A DNA stretch of 64,000 nucleotides from NCBI GenBank assembly GCA_039000515.1, contig JBCFYV010000001.1, positions 64,208,621 through 64,272,620 of the forward strand, read 5' to 3'. Positions 35,601-47,661 of this stretch are shown in pieces (the stretch's first letter is position 1; each line of letters starts with the position of its first letter). The notes under the pieces are model-generated. The model worked only from the letters and a program-made list of their open reading frames with translations. It was not told the DNA's origin and searched no databases. Made by a program: the position numbers and the translations under genes. The DNA comes from Timema cristinae. Its lineage: Eukaryota > Arthropoda > Insecta > Phasmatodea > Timematidae.

Positions 35601-35692
35601 TAATAATCTATTTAATAAAAGAATATTTTTGTTGGAAAAATTGAGCATGTAAGGCAAAAGCTTGTTTTTTACCTTGACACTGGAAGGGTTAA
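32616..35692 (+). mobile_element. piggyBac-like satellite-bearing element, copy 2 (complete ends)
   Basis: The element is bounded by TTAA at both sides (32616-32619 and 35689-35692). The left terminus is CCCTTCCCGTGCCA and the right, as reverse complement, CCCTTCCAGTGTCA (12 of 14 match). TTAA duplication with CCCTT-type ends is characteristic of the piggyBac superfamily. From left to right it holds a 43-bp minisatellite, then about 450 bp shared with copy 1, then about 230 bp of right-end sequence. At about 35196-35256 (+) an acidic stretch, DSDLSDFTTSDENEDILS, resembles the N-terminus of piggyBac transposases, but no catalytic domain follows. It is a non-autonomous element. Confidence 0.8.
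32677..35012 (-). repeat. 43-bp minisatellite inside piggyBac-like copy 2
   Basis: The same 43-bp unit as at 16830-18729, on the opposite strand, about 55 copies. The edges are regular, but between about 33200 and 34900 many units have lost one to several bases (for example CTTCAGTGT, CATATTCCCCATG). The losses look random rather than inherited by neighbouring units. Confidence 0.95.
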
Positions 35693-35980
35693 AGGATGAT
35701 TCATCTATATGCAATTGTGGTGATATAAGCTGTATTCATTTATGAACAGGGTGTGTTTTTTATAAATATTTTAATTGAATAACATGCTTATCTCATGCCC
35801 ACACATGATAAAAATATTAGTTATGACATGTTATTTATTAATCTGATGTAAAACAGTAAAAACATCCCACCAAAGACAATTACATAAAAAACTTGGCAAG
35901 TTCTGCAGCAAAAAGTCCTTAAATCATTCAGCTTAGAAAAGGATTGAGATATAAAAGAGTAACTTCTCTTAGGTTTATTA

Positions 35981-36247
35981 CCCACCTCGTGGCATAGTTG
36001 GCTAACGCGCTAGTCGTCTTGAGCTCAACTGCTGAGGACAGGGAGATTGAGGTTCGAATCTCGGTCGGGTGAACTGGGGGTGGTTTTTCTTAAATGGTTT
36101 TCCACTCTCCCTCCACGCAAATGCGGGTTCACTTCCTCTAATTGAACCTTCCCAATTCCTAATCCATTAGCGTAATTAGTACTTAAAGCGTATAACCCAA
36201 ACAGGTAGTAAGACATGGTGCTAAAATATTATTAATTATTATTACTA
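35981..36247 (+). mobile_element. tRNA-derived SINE, family 3 (full-length)
   Basis: A box region TGGCATAGTTGGCTAACGCG (35990-36009) and B box GGTTCGAATC (36051-36060). The body GGGTGGTTTTTCTTAAATGG is shared with the copy at 23605. The 3' end, GTATAACCCAAACAGG plus AGTAAGACATGGTGCTAA and a (TTA)n-type tail, is shared with SINE family 2. Two different tRNA heads therefore use one tail. Confidence 0.85.
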
Positions 36248-36835
36248 TCTTAGGTTTATTTAGTTCACTAATCTGATTTAACTCTTTGGTTAAAGTGTAT
36301 GCAGAACTTTAACTGAAGACTTAGATTAATGCACTTAGCTAGGAGAAGTGGCAATTTATTTAGAAAAACATGTAAGTTGAACTTAGCACTCTTTTATATC
36401 TCACTCTTCTTTTGAAGACTGAATTAATGGATTTTGTGATGTAGAACTTGGCACATGTTTTTAGTTGATATCACTACTTTTAAAAAATTATGGTAAAGAA
36501 TACGTTTATTTACTACTAGTGTATGAAATTATGACCAACTATTATATAGTTTAGAATTATGTGTTCATCAAAATGAAACCAATGGTTGTGTAATCAACTT
36601 ACAAAGGCCTTTAAAATGATATGCTACTTGAGTGTGGTGAGAATTTAAAAATCTGTTAACTCCCCGACCCCATCATTTTTGGGAATATGTTGTAAAATGG
36701 ATTATTTTGTATATCCCTGGTTAATTCCCTAAGGATATGGTTATAAGTACACTGGTTTTTATTACACAGCGAGTTAAAATAAGTTCTTTTTAAGCTCATA
36801 TCTAATACTCACTAGCTAGTAACTCATCTTAAAGG
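36248..36835. other. No feature recognised
   Basis: AT-rich sequence between the SINE and the next satellite. Confidence 0.4.
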
Positions 36836-39800
36836 TGTTAAATTGTCAGGGCTAGTTAGAGAGGTAGGGTAAATGTGTCTGGTTGTATCATTTTAAAAAT
36901 GTTACAGGGCTAGTTAGAGGAGGTAGGGTAAATGTGTCCTGGTTGTATCATGTTAAAGTGTTACAGGGGCTAGTTAGAGGAGGTAGGGTAAATTGTCCTG
37001 GGTTGTATCATGTTAAAGTGTTACAGGGGCTAGTTAGAGGAGGTAGGGTAAATGTGTCCTGGGTTGTATCATGTTAAAGGTGTTACAGGGGCTAGTTAGA
37101 GGAGGTAGGGTAAATGTGTCCTGGGTTGTATCATGTTAAAGGTGTTACAGGGGCTAGTTAGAGGAGGTAGGGTAAATGTGTCCTGGGTTGTATCATGTTA
37201 AAGGTGTTACAGGGGCTAGTTAGAGGAGGTAGGGTAAATGTGTCCTGGGTTGTATCATGTTAAATTGTTACAGGGGCTAGTTAGAGGAGGTAGGGTAAAT
37301 GTGTCCTGGGTTGTATCATGTTAAATTGTTACAGGGGCTAGTTAGAGGAGGTAGGGTAAATGTGTCCTGGGTTGTATCATGTTAAAGGTGTTACAGGGGC
37401 TAGTTAGAGGAGGTAGGGTAAATGTGTCCTGGGTTGTATCATGTTAAAGGTGTTACAGGGGCTAGTTAGAGGAGGTAGGGTAAATGTGTCCTGGGTTGTA
37501 TCATGTTAAATTGTTACAGGGGCTAGTTAGAGGAGGTAGGGTAAATGTGTCCTGGGTTGTATCATGTTAAAGGTGTTACAGGGGCTAGTTAGAGGAGGTA
37601 GGGTAAATGTGTCCTGGGTTGTATCATGTTAAAGTGTTACAGGGGCTAGTTAGAGGAGGTAGGGTAAATGTGTCCTGGGTTGTATCATGTTAAAGGTGTT
37701 ACAGGGCTAGTTAGAGGAGGTAGGGTAAATGTGTCCTGGGTTGTATCATGTTAAATTGTTACAGGGATTAGAGGAGGTAGGTAATGTTCCTGGTTGTATC
37801 ATGTTAATTGTTAGGGCTAGTTAGAGGAGGTAGGTAAATGTGTCCTGGTTGTATCATGTTAAATGTACGGGCAGTTAGAGGTAGGGTAAATGTGTCTGGG
37901 TTGTATCATGTTAAATTGTTACAGGGCTAGTTAGAGGAGGTAGGGTAAATGTGTCCTGGGTTTATCATGTTAAATGTTGGGGCTAGTTAGAGGAGTAGGG
38001 TAAATGTGTCCTGGGTTGTATCTGTTAAATGTTACAGGCTATTAGAGGAGTGGTAAAGTGTCCTGGTTGTATCATGTTAAAGGTGTTCAGAGGCTAGTTA
38101 GAGAGGTAGGTAAATGTGTCCTGGGTGTATCATGTTAAAGGTGTTCAGGGCTAGTTAGAGGAGGTAGGTAAATGTGTCCTGGGTTGTATCATGTAAATGT
38201 TACAGGCTAGTTAGAGGAGTAGGTAAATGTGTCCTGGGTTGTATCATGTTAAATGTTACAGGCTATTAGGGAGGTAGGTAATGTGTCCTGGTTGTATCAT
38301 TAATTGTTACAGGGGCAGTTAGAGGAGGTAGGTAAATGTGTCCTGGTTGTATCATGTTAAATTGTACGGGCTAGTTAAGAGGTAGGGTAAATGTGTCCTG
38401 GGTTGTATCAGTTAAGGTGTTACAGGGTAGTTAAGGAGGTAGGTAAATGTGTCCTGGGTTGTATCATGTAAATTGTTCAGGGGCTAGTTAGAGGAGGTAG
38501 GGTAATGTGTCCTGGTTGTATCATGTTAAATGTTACAGGGCAGTAGAGGAGGTAGGGTAAATGTGTCCTGGGTTGTATCATGTTAAGTGTTCAGGGCTAT
38601 TAAGGAGGTAGGGTAATGTGTCCTGGTTGTATCATGTTAAGTGTTACAGGGGCAGTTAGAGGAGTAGGTAAATGTTCCTGGGTTGTATCAGTTAAATGTA
38701 CAGGGCTAGTTAAGGAGGTAGGGTAAATGTGTCCGGGTTGTATCATTTAAAGTTACAGGGGCTAGTTAGAGGAGTAGGGTAATGTGTCTGGGTGTATCAT
38801 GTTAAAGGTACAGGGCTAGTTAGAGGAGGTAGGGTAAATTGTCTGGTTGTATCATGTTAAAGGTGTTACAGGGCTAGTTAGAGGAGGTAGGGTAAAGTTC
38901 CTGGTTGTATCATTTAATGTTACAGGGCTAGTTAGAGGAGGTAGGTAATGTGTCTGGTTTACATGTTAATGTTACAGGGGTAGTTAGAGGAGTAGGGTAA
39001 ATGTGTCTGGTTGTATCATGTTAAATGTTACAGGGGCTAGTTGAGAGGTAGGGTAATGTGTCCTGGTTGTATCATGTTAAAGGTGTTACAGGGGCTAGTT
39101 AGAGGAGGTAGGTAAATGTGTCCTGGGTTGTATCATGTAAAGTGTTACAGGGCTAGTTAGAGGAGTAGGTAATGTGTCCTGGGTTGTATCATGTTAAATG
39201 TACAGGGCTAGTTAGAGGAGGTAGGTAAATGTGTCCTGGGTTGTATCATGTTAAATGTTACAGGGCTAGTTAGAGGAGGTAGGGTAAATGTGTCTGGGTG
39301 TATCATGTTAAAGGTGTTACAGGGCTAGTTAGAGAGGTAGGGTAAATGTGTCCTGGGTTGTATCATGTTAAAGGTGTTACAGGGCTAGTTAGAGGAGGTA
39401 GGGTAAATGTGTCCTGGTTGTATCATGTTAAAGGTGTTACAGGGCTAGTTAGAGGAGGTAGGGTAATGTGTCCTGGGTTGTATCATGTTAAAGGTGTTAC
39501 AGGGCTAGTTAGAGGAGGTAGGGTAAATGTGTCCTGGGTTGTATCATGTTAAATGTTACAGGGCTAGTTAGAGGAGGTAGGGTAAATGTGTCCTGGGTTG
39601 TATCATGTTAAATGTTACAGGGGCTAGTTAGAGGAGGTAGGTAAATGTGTCCTGGTTTATCATGTTAAATGTACAGGGCTAGTTAGAGGAGGTAGGGTAA
39701 ATGTGTCCTGGGTTGTATCATGTTAAATGTTACAGGGCTAGTTAGAGGAGGTAGGGTAAATGTGTCCTGGGTTTATCATGTTAAAGTGTTAAATGTGCCG

Positions 39801-42800
39801 GTTATGTATGTTCGGGTTGGGAGTGGGTAAATTTCCTGTTGTTATTTAAATGCAGGTAGTTAAGGAGTGTATGTGTCTGTTGTTCTGTAGTACGGCTATT
39901 AGAGGTAGGAATGTGCTGGTTATCGTTAAATGTGGCTAGTTAGAGGTAGGGTAATGTTCTGTTATCATGTTAAAGTTCGGCTAGTTAAGGAGTAGTATGT
40001 GCGTTTCATTTAAAGTGCCAGTTAGAGGTGAATTCTGTTGTATATTTAAATGTTACAGGCTGTTAGAGAGGTAGGTAATTGTCTGTGTACGTAAAGTACA
40101 GGGTGGGAAATGGTGGTGTATATGTTAAGTGTTCAGGATTAAAGGTGTAGGGTAATGTTCTGGTGTATGTAAATGTCGGGTGTTAGAGAGGTGTAAGTGC
40201 TGGTTGTAAGTAAATGTAAGCGGTGTACTGAAATTTCTTAAGAGGAGGGTTAGGGTAAGTAATGTCCGGGGTAGTTAAGGGTTAGGGTAGTTAGGGGGTA
40301 GTAAAGTGTCGGGTTTATTGAAGGTAAGGGTAGTTCAGGTGGTAGTAATTTCTGGGGTACTTAGTAAGGGGGGAGAGTGGTAAATGTGTCCTGGGTTGTT
40401 ATGTTAAAGTGTTACGGGGTAGTTAAGGTCTGGGTATGTTCTGTTGGTTTGTAAATGTACAGGGGTTAGAGAGTAGGGTAAATGTGTCCTGGGTTTATCA
40501 TGTTAAATGTTACAGGGCTAGTTAGGGAGGTAGGTAATGTGTCCTGGTTGTATCATGTTAAATGTTACAGGGGCTAGTTAGAGGATGGGTAAATGTGTCC
40601 TGGGTTGTATTTAAATGTTACAGGGGTTAGAGGAGGTAGGGTAAAGTGTCCTGGGTTGTATCATTAAATTTACAGGGGCTAGTTAGGAGGTAGGGTAATG
40701 TGTCCTGGGTTGTATCATGTTAAAGTGTTACAGGGCTAGTTAGGGAGGTAGGTAAATGTGTCCTGGGTTGTTTAATTAAGGTTTAAAGGGGTATTGCGGG
40801 TGTAAATGTATGTTACGAGTTAAGGGTAGTAAGTGTTGGTATTGTATGGTTACAGGGTAGTTAAGGGTAGTAAGGTGGGTGTATGTTTGGTTACAGGTAG
40901 TTAAGGAGGTAGGAAAGGTGGGTAATTGTTAGGGTGTTAAAGGGTAGGGAGTTTGGGTATGTAAGTGTTGGCAGTAAGGTAGGGGAAATGGCTGGGTGGT
41001 AATGTGTCGGGTGTTAGAAGGTGTAATGTGTTGGGGTATAAATGTTCGGGTAGTTAAGGTGGTAAGGGGTTTAGAGTTAGGGAGTTAGGGTGTAAATGTT
41101 CGTTGTTACGTTAAGTTAGAGGTAGGGAAGTGTTGGTTGTATCATGTTAAATTGTTACAGGGCTAGTTAGAGAGGTAGGTAAATGTGTCCTGGGTTTATC
41201 ATGTTAAAGGTGTTACAGGGCTAGTTAGAGAGGTAGGGTAAATGTGTCCTGGTTGTAATGTTAAGGGTTAAGGGTAGTTGGGGTAGTAAATGTGTCTGTG
41301 TAATGTTAAATGTTAAGGGCAGTTAGGAGTGTAATGTCTGTTGTACATGTAAGTGTACAGGAGTTTGGTGAGTGGTTGGGTAAAGTTCGGGTTGTCATTT
41401 ATTGTTCATTGGATAGGTAAAGTGTTTACGGTAATGGTGTCGGTTGTATCATGTTAAAGTGTCGCTGTGAGGTGTAAATGTGTCCGGTTGTATCAGTTAA
41501 ATGTAAGGGGTAGTTAAGGAGGGTAAGTGTCGGTTCAGTAAGTTACAGGCTAGTTGGAGTGGTAAATGTTCTGGTTGTATCATGTTAAAGTACAGGGTTA
41601 GGAGGTAGGTAATTTCCTGGGTGTATCATTAAGGTTCGGCTATAGGAGGGTAATTTCCTGTGTATATGTTAAATGTACAGTTAGGTAGTATTCTGGTGTC
41701 ATTAATGTAGGTAAGTCGGGTGTAGGTTAAATTCGGGGTAGTTAAGGGAGGGAATGGTCGTGTATGTTAAAGTTACAGGGGTAGTTAGAAGGAGGGTAAA
41801 TGGCTGGGTTGTATTGTTAAAGGTGTAAGGGGCTAGTTAAGGAGGTAGGTAATGTGTCGGGTTTAATGTTAAATGTTAAGGGGCTAGTTGGGGTGGGTAA
41901 ATGTCCGGGTTTGTTCATTAAGGGTTACGGGTAGTTAGAGGAGGTAGGTAAATGTTGGGTTACAGTTAAAGTGTTAAGGTATTAGAGGGTAGGTAAATGT
42001 TACTGGTTACAGTAAATTGTCAGGGGCTATTAGGGGGGTAAATGTCTGGGTTGTATCATGTTAAAGGTGTAAGGGCTAGGTAGTGGGAGTTTAGGTTGTA
42101 TCAGTTAAAGTGCGGGTAGTTAGGGAGAGGGTATAAGTCGGGTTGTTCGTTTAAATTGTTACAGGGGTAGTTGAGAGGTAGGGTAAATGTGATGGTTGTT
42201 AGTGTAAAGGTGTTACAGGGGTATTAGAGGAGGTAGGGTAAATTGTCTGGGTTGTATATGTTAAATGTTTCGGGTTAGTTAAGGAGGTGGGTAAATGGGT
42301 CTGGTTGTTGTTATGTTCTAGTGTTTATTGTTAGTGTGGGTAGTTGGTAGTAATGTGGGTTTTGTTAAAGTTTACAGGGGCTGTTAGGGAGGTAGGGTAA
42401 ATGTGTCCTGGGTTGTTATGTTAAATGTTACAGGGTTTTAGAGGAGGTAGGGTAAGTGTCTGGGTTGTTCTGTTAAAGTGTTACAGGGGTAGTTGGGTAG
42501 TAGGGTAAATGTGTCTGGGTTGTATCATGTTAAATTGTTAAGGGGTAGTTAGAGGAGGTAGGGTAAATGTGTCCTGGGTTTATCATGTTAAATTGTTACA
42601 GGGGCTAGTTAGAGGAGGTAGGGTAAATGTGTCCTGGGTTGTATCATGTTAAAGGTGTTACAGGGGCTAGTTAGAGGAGGTAGGGTAAATGTGTCCTGGG
42701 TTGTATCATGTTAAAGGTGTTACAGGGGCTAGTTAGAGGAGGTAGGGTAAATGTGTCCTGGGTTGTATCATGTTAAAGGTGTTACAGGGGCTAGTTAGAG

Positions 42801-43402
42801 GAGGTAGGGTAAATGTGTCCTGGGTTGTATCATGTTAAAGGTGTTACAGGGGCTAGTTAGAGGAGGTAGGGTAAATGTGTCCTGGGTTGTATCATGTTAA
42901 AGGTGTTACAGGGCTAGTTAGAGGAGGTAGGGTAAATGTGTCCTGGGTTGTATCATGTTAAAGGTGTTACAGGGGCTAGTTAGAGGAGGTAGGGTAAATG
43001 TGTCCTGGGTTGTATCATGTTAAAGGTGTTACAGGGGCTAGTTAGAGGAGGTAGGGTAAATGTGTCCTGGGTTGTATCATGTTAAATTGTTACAGGGGCT
43101 AGTTAGAGGAGGTAGGGTAAATGTGTCCTGGGTTGTATCATGTTAAAGGTGTTGCAGAGGCTAGTTAGAGGAGGTAGGGTAAATGTGTCCTGGGTTGTAT
43201 CATGTTAAAGGTGTTACAGGGGCTAGTTAGAGGAGGTAGGGTAAATGTGTCCTGGGTTGTATCATGTTAAAGGTGTTACAGGGGCTAGTTAGAGGAGGTA
43301 GGGTAAATGTGTCCTGGGTTGTATCATGTTAAAGGTGTTACAGAGGCTAGTTAGAGGAGGTAGGGTAAATGTGTCCTGGGTTGTATCATGTTAAAGGTGT
43401 TG
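36836..43402. repeat. 62-bp minisatellite, 6.6 kb
   Basis: The unit contains GTGTTACAGGGGCTAGTTAG, AGGAGGTAGGGTAAATGTGT and CCTGGGTTGTATCATG, length 61-62 bp, over 100 copies. Copies at 36900-37740 and 42580-43400 are almost identical. From about 37770 units show small deletions, and 39790-42500 is so eroded that periodicity is barely legible. No gene is embedded. Confidence 0.95.
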
Positions 43403-43547
43403 CTGGAGAACTAGGCTGGTACACAGCCATCCACCTTCATAATTTGTTCAACAATTATATATTCTGATCAAAATTAAAGTGTCAAAAGATTAATGAAGTT
43501 AGTTTATTAACATTTAAATTGCCCACAAACCTTAAAACAAACTAGTC
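43403..43547. other. Short spacer before the Harbinger element
   Basis: Unique sequence; nothing recognised. Confidence 0.4.
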
Positions 43548-43686
43548 TTAGGCTCAGTGCACACGGGAGGAATTTCGGTGGAAACTTCGCGGAGCGGAAG
43601 ACACGCGTTCTCCGTAAATATTCCGCAAGTTCGAGTGGAATCTTCGCGGACATCCATCTGAGGACTCTTCCTTTTATACAGTCACC

Positions 43687-43986
43687 ATGGATCACACGGA
43701 GTGTGTGGTATTTTCTTATTTCCTAATAAAATATATCAAAGGAAAAATGTAAGAAGCATCGTAGATATTGGACTCATCCAATTGTTAGCTGCCGATTAAG
43801 TAAGGGTACGTTTTACACCCTTTTTCACGACTTGAGGGAAGATGACGTTAAATATTTTAATTATTACAGAATGTCTTTTCGAACGTTCGATGAACTTTTG
43901 TTCACTGTGAAGGATCGTTTGCAAAAAGAAGACACAAATATGAGAATGTGTATTCCTCCAGTTGAAATGTTGGCAATAACACAAAG
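43687..43986 (+). pseudogene. Harbinger transposase, exon 1
   Basis: The ATG at 43687 is in good context (ACCATGG). The peptide begins MDHTECVVFSYFLIKYIKGK, frameshifts in an A run near 43743, then reads KKHRRYWTHPIV, GTFYTLFHDLREDD, FNYYRMSFRTFDELLF and PPVEMLAITQ. This is the N-terminal region of HARBI1-like transposases (RYW.HP, FHTL..LREDD, YFRMS). The exon ends at an AAAG|GTAAGT donor with the Arg codon split across the intron. The frameshift in a homopolymer could be a sequencing error. Confidence 0.85.
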
Positions 43987-44354
43987 GTAAGTAGTTAAAA
44001 TGTTTATAATAGGGTATAATATTAACTAAAAAAGTATTCTACAAACGATCAAACTAATTTATTATATTGAATACAAATATAAGCTCAATTTGATCAAAAC
44101 AGCTATAAGATGTAAGGCACTTGATAAGAAAATTACTTACATACACAACAATACTTAAACACTAAGCTACTGTTCATATTGATAAGCATGTTTAAAGTAT
44201 AGACAAATGCATCTTTGAAAGTTGAAAATATTTATAGTAAAAACTAAGTTGAGTATATAAGAACAGTGGGGTGGCTAGAATGTGTAAAGATCACTGCTAT
44301 CTGATTGTTGACTAGCCACAGTCAGTTGGTGACTGAATTGTACACGATGGAACG

Positions 44355-45040
44355 TTATTTCCCGTATTTCATTGCGTTGAAGAACCTAATGGCATGTGCA
44401 CTACCACTGGTTGATAAGTGAGATTGCTCATGTGGTCCAAATGTCGCATAATTTGTAGGACGATAGTTGTAGTAAGCTGTGTGAGTGTGATGTGTGGAGG
44501 CCTCAGAATGTTGTTGATACATCCCTGCCATATGTGCCTGGCATTGTAGGTTGTGTGCTTGTCTAACATTTCTAATCAATTTTAATACTTCCATTCTAAA
44601 ATAAAGCTTTTCATCTGTGTCTAATGATCTCAAAGAAGGTAATAAAGATTCGAAGAATGCTCTATCATCTTTATCAGGATCATCCTTCTGACGTTCCTTG
44701 TGAAGGGTCATGAATTGTGAAAGTTGGAATTCCAGCTCACTGGTATTATTCTTAACCGGCCTCTTTCGGTTGCTCTGAGTTGGCTTTGTTCTTTCTGTCA
44801 ATTGGTTAGGTCCAAGATCTGTTTGTGATTCAACTTCGTCTTCAGCCGATTGTCCTTCAGCGTCTTCCATAGAACTTGCAGAAGTAGTTCGAGCTACATC
44901 GATTTTTGATAGAAATGATAACTGATCAGCGTATGTGTATTTGAATTTTTTGCTTGCACCAGAACCAGATTTCAATGAATTTCTCTTGCATTTCAAGTAG
45001 TGATCTTTTCCATTTTTACATTTCGATATTAGTTTATTAC
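44355..45040 (-). CDS. Harbinger MADF/BESS protein, exon 2
   Basis: The accessory protein of Harbinger elements binds the transposon ends and helps carry the transposase into the nucleus (family knowledge). After a TTGTTGCAG acceptor the exon reads GKDHYLKCKRN, the end of the MADF domain, then LKSGSGASKKFKYTYADQLS, a conserved linker. A low-complexity acidic stretch follows, then a BESS motif DRAFFESLLPSLRSLDTDEK with LYFRMEVLKLIRNV, and a Tyr/His-rich tail to a stop at 44355. The exon is uninterrupted, unlike the transposase. Its first exon lies at 47479-47661. Confidence 0.82.
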
Positions 45041-45104
45041 CTGCAACAAAAATTTCTAACAATAATAAACATGGATTAAATAGTAAAGCTGTTATATTTT
45101 GTTA

Positions 45105-45260
45105 GGTCTGTACGTCCATCACAGACTTTGCCTTAAAATATGAGTGAAGAATGACCCTGTGTACGGAAAGATTCCTGGATATCTCGGTGGTTATAGAATT
45201 GGCGTACTAATCCAAAGGTCCCGGATTCGATTCCCATGTCCAGGTGACATATTTCAATTT
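45105..45260 (+). mobile_element. tRNA-derived SINE, family 4, copy 1
   Basis: The tRNA-like region contains CTCGGTGGTTATAGAATTGG (A-box side) and GGATTCGATTCC (B box, 45233-45244). About 75 bp upstream, CCATCACAGACTTT is shared with the copy at 63425. It lies in the Harbinger transposase intron. Confidence 0.65.
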
Positions 45261-45799
45261 TTAGAAAATCATAAACATGCTTACCAAAAGTCAAAGATGT
45301 AATGTAATAAAACTTGACTAATTATTCACCTGTGGTACTTGAGTTGTGACGAAATGGTTAAATAAAATAATGGGTGGTTGGGTAAATACAAAGTCATTTT
45401 AGAACAACGAACTTAATTTATCATATATGAAAAAAAAAATCTTATCAAAATTATTCACATTTAATTTTTGTTTTAAATAAATTAATTCTTATTTTGTGAC
45501 GGGAAAGGTTTGAAGTGGGGGATTTAGAGGGGCAAACTTAGTGACACCAGGATGGTAAAAGTAGTCAAAATATCGTGATACAGGCCCCTTCCCATCCATT
45601 ATCCTGACCCGCCATTCCCGATCCCAGGGATGACCTTCAAATTGTGGCGCCTACAATCAAGATCTAAGTTGCCCGCCACCTTTATTTAGTTAATTTTAAA
45701 AGAGGGGGAGTAGTGAAATAAAGGTGACAAATTAGTGAGTTTCTACTGTATATAATATGTTTCTTCTACTCACACAACTACATTCATACTTTGTTTCAG
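45261..45799. other. Rest of Harbinger transposase intron
   Basis: AT-rich sequence, then a GC-richer patch at 45570-45670; nothing else recognised. It ends at the TTTGTTTCAG acceptor (45799). Confidence 0.5.
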
Positions 45800-46632
45800 G
45801 TTGGTGCAGTTGGGTGCTACATGGTCGAACTTCACTATACATATAGAATTGGAAGGACAACAGCAGGTGTAATAATAAAAAATGTGTGCAATGATTGAAA
45901 GACCAGTGTTTTCCTACGCCATCGGAAGACAAATAGAAAGCAATAGCAGCAGACTTCCAGGAACAAGCTCAGTTCCCAAACTGTTTAGGTGAACATGTCC
46001 GTGTTGTGAAACCAAAAATGAGCGGTTCATTATATAATAATTACAAGAATTATTTCTCAATTGTTCTCCTAGCAGTTGTGGACTCGGACTATCGCTTCTT
46101 GTATGTTGACATTGGATCTTTCAGCAAAGAATCGGATGCAACAATATTTAAGAAATCTTCATTGTGGGAAAATCTTTCAAACATTAAGTTAAACATCCCA
46201 CAACCAATGCCTTTACCTCATAATGAACAAGTAATAAGACCTTATGCCTTTATAGGTGATGAGGCCTTCGGTTTAGCCGAACATGTTCAAAGGCCATTCG
46301 CCGGCAAAATGTTAACAAAAAAAAAGTGTTTATAATTATAGGCATTGCAGAGGAAGAAGATACATTGAATGTGCGTTTGGCATACTGACCAATACATTTC
46401 TAATATTTCACAGACCATTAAATGTAAATGTGCAAAAGGCGGTTGATATAACAAAAGCTTGCTGTACACTGCACAACTTTATCCGTGAAAGGGATGGATT
46501 TAGACTAGAAGACACATTAGCTTCTGATACTTTGGAAAGTATAGATGAAAGGGACACAAGAGAGAAACATACCCTGGCGGTTATTTCTTAAGTGAAGCTG
46601 GTAAACTACCTTGGCAAGACAGCAAGATTTGA
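45800..46632 (+). pseudogene. Harbinger transposase, exon 2 (DDE domain, first Asp deleted)
   Basis: Blocks in order: ELHYTYRIGRTTAGVIIKNV (frame 2), QFPNCLG-EHVRVVKP, MSGSLYNNYKNYFSIVLLAV, VDSDYRFLYVDIGSFSKESD, AFIGDEAFGLAEHVQRPF, NYRHCRGRRYIECAFGILTN and KACCTLHNFIRERDG, ending in another frame with YFLSEAGKLPWQDSKI. Intact relatives read G-(A/S)-I-D-G-K-H at the FPNCLG-EHV junction, so about four residues including the first catalytic aspartate are missing. The second Asp (GDEAF) and the Glu (IECAFG) remain. Frameshifts occur near 45890, at an A run near 46318, and near 46560. The transposase is dead even if the homopolymer shifts are sequencing errors. Confidence 0.88.
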
Positions 46633-47478
46633 TACCACTACCAAAACATTATTTTGTTGGGTCTTTTTTGTATTAAGGTAAAAAGGTAGGAGTATACTTG
46701 CAATGTAAAAACTTATCTTTAACCAATTGTTATTTTCATACAACATACTTCTTGTTGGTTTTAAAGTTGACTTGTATCACTAAAGTTTCGGTCATTACAT
46801 CTTATTTTCAGATTTTTAATAATAGGCTTACCTTTCTTTTACAAAGTGTATATTTGTATAAAAATATCTCCATCGCATCCCTTATTACTTTTTAGTCATA
46901 CATTTGCTTGTGAATTCAGAAATTGTTTTCAAATAAATAATAATGTTTAATAATGTTCCCATTATGTATTTCTTATAAAATTATTAAACAATCCTATAGT
47001 GAAATTATTCTTTTAATTTAGGGACACAAAATCTAGACCTGCAATAATTGTACCTGTAAAATTAGGCCTTAGTATTCTTGTCTGTGGCCTTGGGGGTAGT
47101 ATGCTTACATATATATATTTAGCAACACTATCCTACTATGCCTATCAAATTAAATTTTTTGTAAAACATCCTGGCTTTACTCTTCAATAATAGAAAATCA
47201 CCTTCTATTGTTGTAACTATTCATAGCTTCTCAAAATAGTAAAGGTTTTAATTTCCTAATTAATATTAATTTCTTATAAACTAACTCTTGCTTCCAAGTT
47301 CTTTATTCTTAGAATTTGTAAACAAAAGTTTCAACTTCCTATACATACAACTATTGAAATTAAAATAAATTCATAAATAATTCTACATATTGTTGTAGTG
47401 AAACCAACCAAAACAAATTATTTTATTATTTTTATTAATTATATCTTAATTAAGATTTGATATACAAAGGTAACTTAC
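46633..47478. other. Harbinger non-coding interval
   Basis: AT-rich sequence between the transposase stop and the first exon of the MADF gene; it is the MADF gene's intron on -. Nothing else recognised. Confidence 0.5.
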
Positions 47479-47661
47479 TGAAAGCGTTTCTTTCTGACTT
47501 TGGCTGCTTCTCAAAGTCATTAAATAAAATACATCATATTTCAATCCATGCTGATTTTTTTTATTCCTATCTTTGTACTCATCTATGGTTAGGCCCCACA
47601 AGCATGGCCTCTTCTCGATCTCTAGCAGGAAAACCTCCATATAAATTTTTTCTATGTCCAT
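47479..47661 (-). pseudogene. Harbinger MADF/BESS protein, exon 1
   Basis: The ATG at 47661 opens MDIEKIYMEVFLLEIEKRPC, then LWGLTIDEYKDRNKKN, the start of a MADF domain (a Myb/SANT-like fold: E..P.LW....YK.R..K). A one-base shift follows in an A run near 47560 and an in-frame TGA near 47540. The text then resumes as NDFEKQPKSERNAFS before a CA|GTAAGT donor at 47479. The shift in an 8-A run may be a sequencing error; the stop may reflect real decay. Confidence 0.72.

Noticed and set aside
36883..39552. Short open frames in the 36.8-43.4 kb array
   Set aside because: The unit is 61-62 bp, so frames last only a few units; they are artefacts of the repeat.
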